Notes under the pieces: model-generated
Database searches by the model: none
The model's input: only the letters and a program-made list of their open reading frames with translations
Told to the model about the DNA's origin: nothing
Made by a program: the position numbers and the translations under genes
In this document: positions 42,918-52,900 of the stretch, piece after piece
How the letters are laid out: every line of letters starts with the position of its first letter
How positions within the stretch are numbered: position 1 is the first letter of the stretch
Assembly: GCA_963762205.1 (NCBI GenBank)
Contig: CAVXJZ010000003.1
Span: 1 to 64,000, forward strand
Length of the DNA: 64,000 nucleotides
Source: VRUE01 sp963762205
Lineage (GTDB): Bacteria > Actinomycetota > Thermoleophilia > Solirubrobacterales > 70-9
Reading direction: 5' to 3'

Positions 42918-45752
42918 CTAACGCCCCGTCCTCGACCCGGAGGGTCGCTTGGGATTCCGCCTGTGACGCTTGTGGCGCTTGTGGCGAGATGACTTGGAGC
43001 CGCAGCTCGTCTGCAGCTTGGGATGCGTTGAGCTGCGCCTCCCGTTCTGCCCGACCAACTTGATGGTCGACCTGCCCCCGACCCTGCAGAGGTCCTTGCT
43101 GTTCTGGAGCAGGCCCTTGTTGCCGCCCTTCATGTCGAGGACGAACCTGCTGACCGGCGCATCCGGCACCGCTTCGAAGCGGGCGCGCAGGCCGCCGGAC
43201 TTGGCGCTGTCGATGCGGCCGGCGAGCTCGATGTCGATCTGACCGTGCAGATCGGCGACGAGGTCCGGCAGCTTGTGGTTCGAGGAGCGCAGGTAGACCG
43301 GCCCGCTCAGGGGCTGGTCGAGGATCGGCGTCTGCACCGTCGCCGAGCCGTAGACCGAGGCGGCCGGGCAGGAGTCGGCGGCGAACTGGACCCTCGTGCA
43401 CACCGTGCCGATGTGGCTGTTGTCGAGCAGCTCGTTCGGCGGCAGGACAACGACCGTGCGGGCGAGGTTCGCTTCCCCGTCGCCGCTCCTGTAGACGGCG
43501 CGCAGCGCCGGGTGGCCACGACGCTTGGTCGAGCCGCGCAGCTTCAGGTTGAGCTTCGGCTTGAAGCCGAGGTTGCCGCAGTTCGCGATCTGGAAGTGTC
43601 CGGACTGCACCGAGAGACCGCCTTCGTTGCCGAACGACGTCGTGTCGACGCTGAGCGGCCTGCAGTTCGTCGGGTTGAGCGTGAAGCCCGGCCGGTCGAG
43701 ATTGACCACCAGCGACCGGATGCGCAGCGGGATCCCTTCGAGGATCTGCGGGATCGGGTCGGAGACGGTGTGCACCTGCGCCTTGACCGGGTCCACGTAG
43801 AGGGCCGCCCGGACCACCACGTTGCCGAGGTCATACGGGCCGGAGACGGCCGGGACGACGACCACGAGGCTCAGCGGCGCGCCCTTGTACGGGCCCGCCA
43901 GGTAGACCCCGCCGGGCACGTAGAGCGGATGACTGCCGGCGCCGACGCCGGTGGTGGCGCTGCCGATCTGGCTGGCGGCCGCGCAGGCCGGCGAAGCGAG
44001 CTCCGCCCGTCCCCCGTGGGCCGGGTTGTTGAGCAGGCCTATCGCCGCCTCGGAGCAGTACGGGACGCCCTTCAGGGTGGCGGCGAAGCCCGGGGGTGTG
44101 CTGACGTTGAGGCCGGTCAGGTTCTGCTCGCCGTCGGGCCTGTTGGCCGTGAGGCTGAACGGACTGTGGAATCCGGCCGTGCTGTTGACCACGCCGCTGC
44201 GCACGGGCGCCGAGAAGGGCCGTGCGGCGCCCGGGCACCCACTGCCTTCCGGACCACCGGTGAAGTCCATGAAGTCCGTCGAGCTGGCGTTGAGCAATTC
44301 GTGGTCCCATGGCACGAACTCGGTGTTCGTGGGCACGTGGCCACAATGCGGCGGCGAGGCGAACAGGCCGCGCTCGGAGCCGAAGACGTGCAGGTCGAAT
44401 TTCTGCAGCGGAGACTGCGGCAGGTCTTCCAGCGCCAGGGTGACCTGACCGGTCTGCGGGTCGGGCCGCACCGAGCCGAGGAGCTTGACGTGGGTGGAGA
44501 AGCCGTCCGCCGTGAGGACCACGCGGTACGGTTCGCCGGGCTTCGGCTCACCGAGGTAGATCGCCCCCGGAATCGGCGCCGGCAGGGCTGCCACGTCGAG
44601 GACGAGAGTCGCGACCTTCGAGAAGTCGCTGCACGTCGCCGCGAACAGGGTCCCGATCGAGGTCGCCGCGTCAGGACACGCCGTCTTGCCGTCGGCCGCG
44701 TTCGGGTTGATCGTGAAGCCCGGCGGCAGCGTGATCTTCGTGGTCCGAAGCTCCGACGGCGAGGGCGTGTCGCCGCTCTGGGACTGGGGCACCTCGATCG
44801 AGATGTCCAGACCCGTCGCAGTGTCGGAGCGGTCGGTCGTCGGCTTGGCCAGGAAGCTGGGCGAGAAGCTCAGCTGCTGGCAGCCGGTCGTGGGCGGGAA
44901 CGGGCTTTCACCGTCCACCTCGTAGTCTCCGAAGTATTCGGCGTTGCCGCGGGAGACGAGTTCGGTCCCACAGGTCGTCGGGTTCTGCAGGAACGGCTTT
45001 TCCGGAATCGACGAGGACGCGAACGTTTCCCCGGGACAGCCTGTCTCGAAGTTGAAGCAGGCGCCGAGGCCCTGCAGCGGGCTGAAGAAGCGGTGGATGT
45101 CGTGTTTCGGGTTCGCCGGCACTCCCCAGAGCGTGGTCGTGACCGCGTCGATCCCGAGCTTCAGCTGCGGCGAGGTGGTCGTCGTCAGCCCATAGTCGCT
45201 GTCGGTCCGCGAGATCAGGTCCAGGAACACCGGTGCCGCCAGCAGCGGCGTGGTGAAGGCGAGCAGCCCGGCCTGATCAGGTCGCGTCTCCATGTTGTAG
45301 AGCGGGAAGAAGAGCCCGGACCCGAGCGTCGGCAGGCCGACGATGCCGACCTGGGAGTCGACCGGGCACGACGTCGAGCTCAGCTCGGTGAGCGTGCATT
45401 TCGGAGTCACGTGCGGGTTGCCGATGAAACCGGTCGGGGTATGGATCTTGAGGCGGCGGAGGCTGGGCAGTTCACCGCCTCCGGAGAAGACACCACCGCT
45501 GACCCACTGGGCGTCGATGAAGAGATCCGGGTGACCGCCGGCCTGGCTGTCGGTCGGGATCACGTCGTACTTGACGAACCCGAGTTCGGCTTCGATTTCT
45601 TCTTTGGTCGCCGCCGAGGCCGGGTCGGACGACGCGGCCAGCGCCGCGCCCATCAGGGCGAGCGCGGCGAGCAGCATCACGACAGCCCGAGCGGGTGAGA
45701 TCCGGAGCCAAAGCGGGGCAACAGCTGCGCTCGATCGGCCTGACATGCTCAT
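42918..45752 (-). CDS. Secreted type B protein (four-unit Cys-repeat family)
   Basis: 944 aa from ATG 45752, nine bases after GAGGAG, in the same context as the type B gene starting at 38091; a GTG at 45791 overlapping the upstream stop (GTGA) is the alternative. Signal region AVVMLLAALALMGAALAAS. AGGHPDLFIDAQW follows. Cores: CPVDSQVGIVGLPTL, a Cys-SDFSKVATL variant, CAAASQIGSATTGVG and CPAASVYGSATVQTPIL, with strands AIYLGEPKPGEP, GVYLAGPYKGAP and PVYLRSSNHKLPDLVADL. Third unit TLNPTNCRPL. The end is Cys-GS followed by a Lys/Arg/His-rich tail of about 25 residues. Pairs with the A gene upstream in the repeated A-B arrangement. Confidence 0.85.
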   Translation of the reverse strand: MSMSGRSSAAVAPLWLRISPARAVVMLLAALALMGAALAASSDPASAATKEEIEAELGFVKYDVIPTDSQAGGHPDLFIDAQWVSGGVFSGGGELPSLRRLKIHTPTGFIGNPHVTPKCTLTELSSTSCPVDSQVGIVGLPTLGSGLFFPLYNMETRPDQAGLLAFTTPLLAAPVFLDLISRTDSDYGLTTTTSPQLKLGIDAVTTTLWGVPANPKHDIHRFFSPLQGLGACFNFETGCPGETFASSSIPEKPFLQNPTTCGTELVSRGNAEYFGDYEVDGESPFPPTTGCQQLSFSPSFLAKPTTDRSDTATGLDISIEVPQSQSGDTPSPSELRTTKITLPPGFTINPNAADGKTACPDAATSIGTLFAATCSDFSKVATLVLDVAALPAPIPGAIYLGEPKPGEPYRVVLTADGFSTHVKLLGSVRPDPQTGQVTLALEDLPQSPLQKFDLHVFGSERGLFASPPHCGHVPTNTEFVPWDHELLNASSTDFMDFTGGPEGSGCPGAARPFSAPVRSGVVNSTAGFHSPFSLTANRPDGEQNLTGLNVSTPPGFAATLKGVPYCSEAAIGLLNNPAHGGRAELASPACAAASQIGSATTGVGAGSHPLYVPGGVYLAGPYKGAPLSLVVVVPAVSGPYDLGNVVVRAALYVDPVKAQVHTVSDPIPQILEGIPLRIRSLVVNLDRPGFTLNPTNCRPLSVDTTSFGNEGGLSVQSGHFQIANCGNLGFKPKLNLKLRGSTKRRGHPALRAVYRSGDGEANLARTVVVLPPNELLDNSHIGTVCTRVQFAADSCPAASVYGSATVQTPILDQPLSGPVYLRSSNHKLPDLVADLHGQIDIELAGRIDSAKSGGLRARFEAVPDAPVSRFVLDMKGGNKGLLQNSKDLCRVGGRSTIKLVGQNGRRSSTHPKLQTSCGSKSSRHKRHKRHRRNPKRPSGSRTGR

Positions 45753-45977
45753 CGTCATCGTCTCCTCGCTGATCGATCTCCGGCCCCTCACTTGTTACCC
45801 CCCCTGCTCGAGCGGCTACACGCCTTGGCCTTCCTGCTCAGCTTGCTCGCCTGCTTGGCGGCCCGCCGGGCGCGCTTGTTCAGCTTGTGCTTCTGCTGCG
45901 CGGAGGAGGCCTGCTCCGCCTTGCGGCGCAGCTGCTTGGCGCGGTTGCTGTTCTTCTTCGCCTTGCGACGCAGCGCC
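45746..45977. repeat. 232-bp direct repeat, copy 2
   Basis: Second copy of the A-B junction repeat, 99% identical to 38085-38316 and in the same orientation. Long enough for homologous recombination or for confusion in assembly. Confidence 0.92.
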
Positions 45978-48900
45978 CTGCACTGGTCTCCGCCTTCTTC
46001 GCGGTAGTTGCCGGTGTTGCCGAGCGGTATCTCGGAGGTAACGGTCGGCGGCGTCGGGGCCGAGCTGTCGGCCCCGTGGCACTCGTCGGCCGCGGCACAG
46101 GGAGCGTGCACGGCCGGCTGGGCGAAGCCACCGCTCGAGCGGGCGTCGTAGAACTTGATGAACTGCCCGTTGTTGTCTTCGTCGACCAGCGTGGCGAAGG
46201 TCGAGAAGTAGACGTCGAGCCCGTCGCGGCTGACCGCCTCGAGGCCCGTGTGCTCGGGCTGGGCGAAGAGCCCGAAAATCGTGCTTTCGCCGGTGAAGTC
46301 GCGTGAGGCGAGGCCGGAGCTGATCAGCTGCGGTCGCCCGCCCACGTACTCGTAGACGTCGATGATGTCGCCGTTTTTGTCTCGCGGGACGAGCGAGTCT
46401 TCGGTGGAGAAGAAGGCACGACCGTCGTCGGTCATGAATTTCCCTCCCTGGCTGACTTCAACGTCCTTGGTCGGGGGCAGCCCCGGTCGACAGGAGGCGC
46501 AGACGAGTGTCTGTGCGTCGCGGTCGTAGACGTAGACCTGGCGGAATCCCTTGTTGTCGTAGGACGTCAGCTTCGACTCGGTCAGGAAGGCGGCGAACCT
46601 GCCGTCCGTGGCGACGGACGAGCGGTCGACCTCGGTGCCGGGTTCGAGGCTGGCGACCAGCTGCACCTGCCCGTTGGCCCGCGCGACGTAGAGGTTTTTC
46701 TGGTTCGGGATGCCGAATTTGCCGCCGTCCAGGAGCTCAGGCGAGTAGAAGTAGGCGTCACCCGTGCCTTCCGAGCTCACGTCGTCCATCCCCGGAGCGC
46801 CGAAGAAGGGCTGGTCGTCAATGGGGTTGCTTTCCCCTGGGTGGAAGTCCTGGTACAGCGCGTAGCGCCGTATCGTGTTCGGGACTTCGATCCCGCAGCC
46901 TTCGCCCCAGCTCGGGGTGCATTCGTCCGAGTTGCCGTTGCCGTTGCCGACCGACAGCAGCGTCAGCGAGTCGGAGGACTCGTTCCAGCGGTAGAGGTCG
47001 ACGCTGTTGTCAGTGTCGCTTGCGGTGAGCTGTTCGGCGCTCGTGAAGGTGACGCTGGAGCCGTCCCTGGTCATGCCGACGAATTCGATCGCGTCGCCCT
47101 TCGAAACTTCGTAGGAGACCGCGTCGTTGACCCTCATGTAGAGGCGGTAGGGCGGTCCGATCAGGCCTTCTCCCTGTCCACCTTCGGTGAGCATCAGGAT
47201 GTGCGAGCCGTCCGCCGAGAGGCCCGGGAACTGGATCGGGCGATCCGATGTCCCGTTCTGCGGAATGTGGCCGCCGGCCGGCACCCGCGAGATCAGCTTC
47301 ACGGTGCGCGCCTGGAGGTCGTTGTCGTAGGCGGAGCCGGCGCCGGTCGTCTGACCATCGACGGTGAACGCGTATCCCGGGTACGGCGTGTTGAAGATGC
47401 CTTTAGTCGCGTTCGAAGAGAAGGCAAAATTGCTGAAGTCACCCGAGACCCGTCGGAAGCCCTTGTAGTCATTGGCGCCGACGAGGAGGCTGGCGTTCGT
47501 CGGCAGCTTCCCGACGAATTTGCCCTCGGCCGTGTGGACCCAGGCTTCCGATTCGAACTGTTCGGTCTCGATCGGCATGTTGAATTCGAGGCAGAGGTGG
47601 AAGTCCTCGGCGCACTGCTTGCCAGAGGGGATCCCGTGGTTGTCATCAAACCCGGGAAGGGTGGTCTTCCAGCCGCTCGCCGTGCGGGTCGCCAGGTAGG
47701 CGTCCGGCGTCAGCAAGTTCGGTGCCGACAGGCCCTCGATGGTGCCGAGGATCCCGTAGAACATGAGCCGCGGCGGGCTCGACGCGAGGCCGTAGTTCTG
47801 CGGCCAGGCCCCGTTCTCGTTGAGCGGGTCCTGACTGCCGTCAAAGAGGTCCCAGGTCTCTTTGCCCGGGTAGAGGGACACCGCTCCGGCCGCGCCGGGG
47901 GAGACGAGCTCGTAGGCCCGGCAGTCCGGCAGGTAGCTGGAGGCGGTCTGCTGCCGTGCGTGATCGTTGGGACAGGTCGGCGGCGCGAAGTCGAACGTGG
48001 TGTCGGTGCTGAACGCCGTACCCCACGGTTCGCTGGTCGCGATAGCACGGAAGTGGTAGGTGACGCCCGGCGTCAGGCCGGTGATCGTCTGTTCGACGTT
48101 GATCGGTTCCGTGCCCGAGCCGAGTTCTTCATCCGGAACCGGAATCGACTGCCCGTAGGCCGAGCTCGACCCGTACTCGAAGTGGTATTTGGTCGGGTAC
48201 CCGAGCGGGTTGATGGTCGCGTGAAGCGTGGCCGAGGTCTCCGTCAGCCCGGAGGTTCTCAGACCCGAGACCTCAGGCGCTGACGCGGTCCGGAAGGTCA
48301 CGTCCTCACCGCGGGTGACGTTTTCGCTTTCGTCGATCGCGACGATGCGGTAGTGGAAGACCGTTCCCGCCGGCAGGGTTCCGATCGCCTGTTCGAGAGC
48401 GACCACCCCACTGCCCGACCCCGCGCTGGCGGTCGCGGTTTCCTGGCCGTAGTTCGTGTCGACGCCGTACTCGAAGTAATATTCCGTCGCTTTGCCGTCG
48501 GGATCCAGCTGCCCGCGCAGGGTGGCGCCGTTTTCGTCGATTCCGGTCGCCGCCAGGGTCTTCACTTTCAGGACATAGGCGGGGGTGAAGGTCCGGTCGC
48601 CGCCGTAGTTGGTGCCTTTTTCGTTTTTGGCGGAAAAGCGGAAGTGGTACTGCGTTCCGGTTTCGAGCCCCGAGACTTCGGCGCTGACCGGGCTGTTCGC
48701 GCCGAACGAGCCAGGCGAGCAGGCCGCCGAGGCTTTGTTGTAGGTGGTCGAGTTCAGGCCGACTTCCAATTTGCATTCTTCGACCGCCGTGCCTCCGTCG
48801 AGGTCGACCGCGCCGGTCAGTTCCGCGCCGTCGTGGGTGACCTTGTCGACGTCAGCGGGGTCGGTGTGGATGTCGGGCAGGATCTCTCCCGGGGCGAAGA

Positions 48901-49999
48901 TGACCACGGCGTCATGGCCGGCTTCGAAGCCGGTTTCGACGCTGGCGAAGACGCGGCCGTCTTTGCTGACCGTGATCCCGTCCTCGCCGACGAGGCCTTC
49001 GCCGAAGTTGGGCGCGTCCTTGAACGCCGGGTCGGCCGCGCTTCCTTCGCTGAACACCTCGATCCGCGGGCCGCGATGTACGTAGACGTCGTTGCGGCCG
49101 GGGCTGGGGTCGATCGCGATGTGCGAGCCGTTGGCGTTTCCGCCGGTCGTCAGCGGGTATGGCGCGAAGGGCGATGGGGTCCCTGTGAACAGTTCAGAGT
49201 CGGCGCCGAACGCCGGGCTGAAGTTCGGGAAGATCTGATCTGGCTCGAACTTTTTCGGTCCGTTGGCGACCATCCAGACCGCGCCTTTGTTGTCGGCGAC
49301 GAGGCGGTTGCCCTCGGTGAAGGTGGCCGTGCCGGAGATGTACATGCGGCCGACCTCGTTGTAGGCGGCGTTGTATTTGGAGACGCGGGTGCTGCTCAGT
49401 ACGTAGACCGAGCCGTCGGGGCCGACGTCGACGTCGTTGGAGTTGCCTCCGCCGAATTCGGGCTGCTCGATACTGCCCGCGTATTCACCGTTTTTCTTGA
49501 AGATGGAGACGTTTTCCGTCCCGCCGGAGAGGCCCGAGGCGGCGGTGATGAGATAGAATTCGCCGTCGTGCGGGCCGCCTGAGTTGTCGACCGCGATGTG
49601 CGGGCCGGAGAATCCGGAGTTGAGGGTTCCGTTGGGCGCGCCCGGGTTACCGGTCAGTTCGTTGCCGGAGATATACGATTTCGTCGCTCCGAACGAAGCC
49701 GGGTTGCCTTCGTAGTCGTACCGGTAGATCCTGTCCGGCTGGCTTTCCCCCACTTCGCAGAAGACGTAGACGAGTTCGTCGCCTTCGTCGACGGCGATGT
49801 CGGCGATCGAGGAGCTGCCGTAGATCTGGCAGCCGACCGGTATTTCTTCTTCCACGACGCTGTGGTCGTAGATCGCGGACGCGGGGCTCGCGACGAAGAG
49901 CGAGGCGAGCGCCATCAGGCCCAGCGCGAGCAGGGCCCTGCTCGCGCTGATCGGCGCGCGGCCCGTTGCCTCGGAAGTCTTTCCGCTTCTGTGCCTCAC
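45788..49999 (-). CDS. Giant type A surface protein: NHL, FN3, PD40 repeats, Cys-bracketed basic tail
   Basis: 1403 aa from a GTG that overlaps the upstream stop (GTGA), with GGGGGAGC just before it. The signal segment (ALLALGLMALASLFVASPAS) ends near residue 40. NHL-type repeats to about 390 (DVGPDGSVYVLSSTRV, AIDPSPGRNDVYVHRG) precede three FN3-like domains (TEYYFEYGVDTNYGQ; TKYHFEYGSSSAYGQ; GLTPGVTYHFRAIATSEP). SSYLPDCRAYELVSPG opens a PD40 region (GLSADGSHILMLTEGG, RDGLDVYFSTFATL). The end has PCAAADECHG and then Cys-x53-Cys (CRALRRKAKK..KAKAC). Second gene of the operon that starts at 53251. Confidence 0.86.
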   Translation of the reverse strand: MRHRSGKTSEATGRAPISASRALLALGLMALASLFVASPASAIYDHSVVEEEIPVGCQIYGSSSIADIAVDEGDELVYVFCEVGESQPDRIYRYDYEGNPASFGATKSYISGNELTGNPGAPNGTLNSGFSGPHIAVDNSGGPHDGEFYLITAASGLSGGTENVSIFKKNGEYAGSIEQPEFGGGNSNDVDVGPDGSVYVLSSTRVSKYNAAYNEVGRMYISGTATFTEGNRLVADNKGAVWMVANGPKKFEPDQIFPNFSPAFGADSELFTGTPSPFAPYPLTTGGNANGSHIAIDPSPGRNDVYVHRGPRIEVFSEGSAADPAFKDAPNFGEGLVGEDGITVSKDGRVFASVETGFEAGHDAVVIFAPGEILPDIHTDPADVDKVTHDGAELTGAVDLDGGTAVEECKLEVGLNSTTYNKASAACSPGSFGANSPVSAEVSGLETGTQYHFRFSAKNEKGTNYGGDRTFTPAYVLKVKTLAATGIDENGATLRGQLDPDGKATEYYFEYGVDTNYGQETATASAGSGSGVVALEQAIGTLPAGTVFHYRIVAIDESENVTRGEDVTFRTASAPEVSGLRTSGLTETSATLHATINPLGYPTKYHFEYGSSSAYGQSIPVPDEELGSGTEPINVEQTITGLTPGVTYHFRAIATSEPWGTAFSTDTTFDFAPPTCPNDHARQQTASSYLPDCRAYELVSPGAAGAVSLYPGKETWDLFDGSQDPLNENGAWPQNYGLASSPPRLMFYGILGTIEGLSAPNLLTPDAYLATRTASGWKTTLPGFDDNHGIPSGKQCAEDFHLCLEFNMPIETEQFESEAWVHTAEGKFVGKLPTNASLLVGANDYKGFRRVSGDFSNFAFSSNATKGIFNTPYPGYAFTVDGQTTGAGSAYDNDLQARTVKLISRVPAGGHIPQNGTSDRPIQFPGLSADGSHILMLTEGGQGEGLIGPPYRLYMRVNDAVSYEVSKGDAIEFVGMTRDGSSVTFTSAEQLTASDTDNSVDLYRWNESSDSLTLLSVGNGNGNSDECTPSWGEGCGIEVPNTIRRYALYQDFHPGESNPIDDQPFFGAPGMDDVSSEGTGDAYFYSPELLDGGKFGIPNQKNLYVARANGQVQLVASLEPGTEVDRSSVATDGRFAAFLTESKLTSYDNKGFRQVYVYDRDAQTLVCASCRPGLPPTKDVEVSQGGKFMTDDGRAFFSTEDSLVPRDKNGDIIDVYEYVGGRPQLISSGLASRDFTGESTIFGLFAQPEHTGLEAVSRDGLDVYFSTFATLVDEDNNGQFIKFYDARSSGGFAQPAVHAPCAAADECHGADSSAPTPPTVTSEIPLGNTGNYREEGGDQCRALRRKAKKNSNRAKQLRRKAEQASSAQQKHKLNKRARRAAKQASKLSRKAKACSRSSRGGNK

Positions 50000-52900
50000 T
50001 GTCCGCTCCCCCCGCTCGTGCTCCTACATGTCTTCGCCCTCTTGCTCAGCCTCCGGGCCTGCTTGGCTGAGCTCCTGGCCTTGCGGCGCAGGGCCTTGGC
50101 GCGCTTTCCGTGGGCCTTCCTGGCCTTCCGTCGCAGCCGCTTCGCCCTGTTGCTGGCCTGCCTGGCCTTCTTGCTGAACCGGCTGCAGCCCGGGCCCGCT
50201 CCTTCGGGCGTTACCGGGTTGGCGGTGGTGGTCAGGGTCTGATCCGGACCAAAGGTCGTCGCCAGTGCGTTGGTTGCAACGATCCGGAAGTGGTACGTGG
50301 TGCCGGGAGCCAGACCGGCGATGTCGGCATCCACCTGATGGGAGAACAGGTCTTCCCCGATCGCCACGGCCGGCGTGCTCGAGCCATAGGCGGTGGTCGG
50401 CCCATACTGGAAGCTGACGGTCGTCGCGCTCCCCCTCGCCGCCACCAGGCCACCCAGGTGCGCACTCGTCTTGGTGACCGCGCCGGCGAGAGTCGAGTCG
50501 ACGCGCGGGACGTCCGGCGTGACGAAGACCACGTCTTCGCCGTTCGTCGTGCCCTTGAAGTTCACCGCGACCGCACGGAAGTGGTACACAGTGCCGGGCG
50601 TGAGGCCTGGCAGTTCCCGCGCGACCGTGATGTTTTCGTTGTCGAGGCCGCCGATGGGTTCGCTGAACTGGAGTTCCTGACCGTAGCCGGTGGTCTCGCC
50701 CCACTCGAAGAGGTAGATCGTGGCCCAGTGGTTCGGGTTGACGTCAGTCGCGACCATCGCCGTGGTCGGTGTGACCGCGGTCGCTTTCGTGTTTTCGATC
50801 CCCGGCTCCAGCGGATCCGGGGCGACAAGCGTTTCATCCTGACCGTAGGAGACGCCGAAGCTGTTTTCGGCGACCACCCGGTAGTGGTAGGTCCGGAAGC
50901 CGTTGAACTGGTGGATTTCGCTCGACACGTTCGTCGACCCAACCGTCACGCCCGCATCGACGCCCGGCGGTTCGGCCGTCACGTTTTCGTATTCGTTGGT
51001 GAAGCCGTATTCGAAGTAGTAGTGCGTATCGAGCCCGTCACCCTGGAATTCGGCGTTGAGGGTGAGGTCCTCCTGATCGAGGCTGGTTGCCGGTTTGGTG
51101 ACCAGGCCGGTAACAGCGGGGTGCGTGGTGAAGGTGCGGTCCTCGCCTTCACTGGTGCCCACGGAGTTCGTCATCACGACCCGATAGTGGTAGGTCGTCT
51201 CGAGTTCGAGCCCTGCCAGTGGCTGGGACAGTTCGGTTTCCCCGGCCGGCGAGCCCGCGTTCTGGACCGACGTCGTCTGCCCGTAGGCCTCGTTCAGGCC
51301 GTACTTGAAGAAGTATTCAGTTTCGTCGCCGTTGCCTTCGAAGGACGCGTTGAGTGTCGCGCTGCGAGGTGCGACGTCGGTGGCGGGGTCCGTCTCGATC
51401 TTGATCACCGCGTGCGGGACGAACTGATGTATCGACCCGACCGATTCACCGTTCGAGTTGGTCGTCACCACACGGAAGTAGTGCGTTTCCTCAAGCGACA
51501 GGCCGGTGGCTTCGGCTTCGATCGCGGTCGGCGCGTTCAGCGGGGCCGCCGGTTCGCAGGGCAGGCTGGTCGCTTCGGTGAATTTGTTGATGATGTATTT
51601 CGCGTTGTTGACCAGTTCGAGTGTGCAGGTTTCGATTTCTCCGCCTCCGGCGGGATCGACTTCGCCGTCCAGGATCCCCGTGGTCGCGGTCAGTGGTTCG
51701 AAGTCGCCCGTCACCGAGTCGGGGACCACGACCGAGCTGAGGACGGTCACGTCTTTCGCGGCTTCGTTGCCGCTGCGATCGGTGACGTAGACCTTGCCTG
51801 TGGCCTTGTTGCGTGCGACGCCGGCCGGCTGCAAGAGCGAGGCGACGTCGAACTGCTCGATCGGCGATCCGTTCTCGGCACTGACCTTGACGAATTCCCC
51901 GGCGGTGTTGAAGGTGATGGTGTTGCCCTCTCCGTCGAGCGTCACGTCGACGTGGTTGCCGGAGGCGAGCTGGGTGCTCGGAGCCTGAATATCGGCCTCC
52001 CACGGCCCTTCGGAGGGATTCGGTTCGACCTCCCACGGGTCCGTGAACTTGCGCAGCTGGCCGCTGGCGGTGGCGCTCGTGCCGATCGTGGTGTAGACGT
52101 CGCCGGCGGAGTCGACGTCGGCCCGGCAGGTCCCGGCGATGTCGGATCCGAACGATTCGAGAATCGGCGGGTCGAGAGTCGGGCTGGGTTCGCTCCAGTC
52201 CGGGACGGCGAGTTTGTCGAACCAGGAGAACCGGATGCCCTCGCCGTGGCCGACGACCAGGTTGCCGCCTTCATCGACGGCGACGCCGCAGGCGCGGACG
52301 TAGATGCCCTGGTTCGGTGAGATTTTGGTCGCGGACCGAGTCCGGACCACGCCAACGTATTCGCCGGACGGCAGGAAGACGTGGACCCCGCCTTCGCTGC
52401 TGAGCCCGTTGACGTCGTTACCGATCGACGCCGATGAAGAGACGTAGATGACGCCCTGGTTGGGGCCGCCCGTGTTGTCGACGGCGAGATCCATGCAGGC
52501 GTTGTTGCACGGGGTGTCGATGATGTTGAGCGAGCCGGGTGACCAGCCGTCCTGTTCGTTGTTGGATTTCGCAGGTTCCGGCGCTGGCGGTTTCGGTGCA
52601 GACCATCGGCACGATGTCGGCTTCGCCGAAGGCTTCTGTGAATTCGACGTTGACGTTGTTCGGGCCGCTGCTGAAGAGGAAGTTGCCTTCGCCGCATTTC
52701 GCCTCGAGGGCAGCCTGCATGTTGTTCCGGATCGTTTCGGCGCTGTTGTTCCAGACGATTTCGCCGGTCGTTTCGCCGTTGGGGCAGGTGAGGGTGAACT
52801 GGTCGTTGGTGACGAAGCCGGCGAAGTGGACCGTCTGTCGCTCGTTGCGGCCCGGGGTCCCGGGGACGGGAATCGGGTTGCCCGCGGAATCGAAACGTTC

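Noticed and set aside
38946..42992. A 1348-codon open frame on the plus strand
   Set aside because: It lies wholly antisense to a type A gene with a signal peptide, recognised domains and paralogues. Its translation is Arg/Val/Asp/Gly-rich with no motifs, as expected for the shadow of a high-GC gene.
43245..45698. An 817-codon open frame on the plus strand
   Set aside because: Antisense shadow of a type B gene with a signal peptide and conserved Cys motifs.
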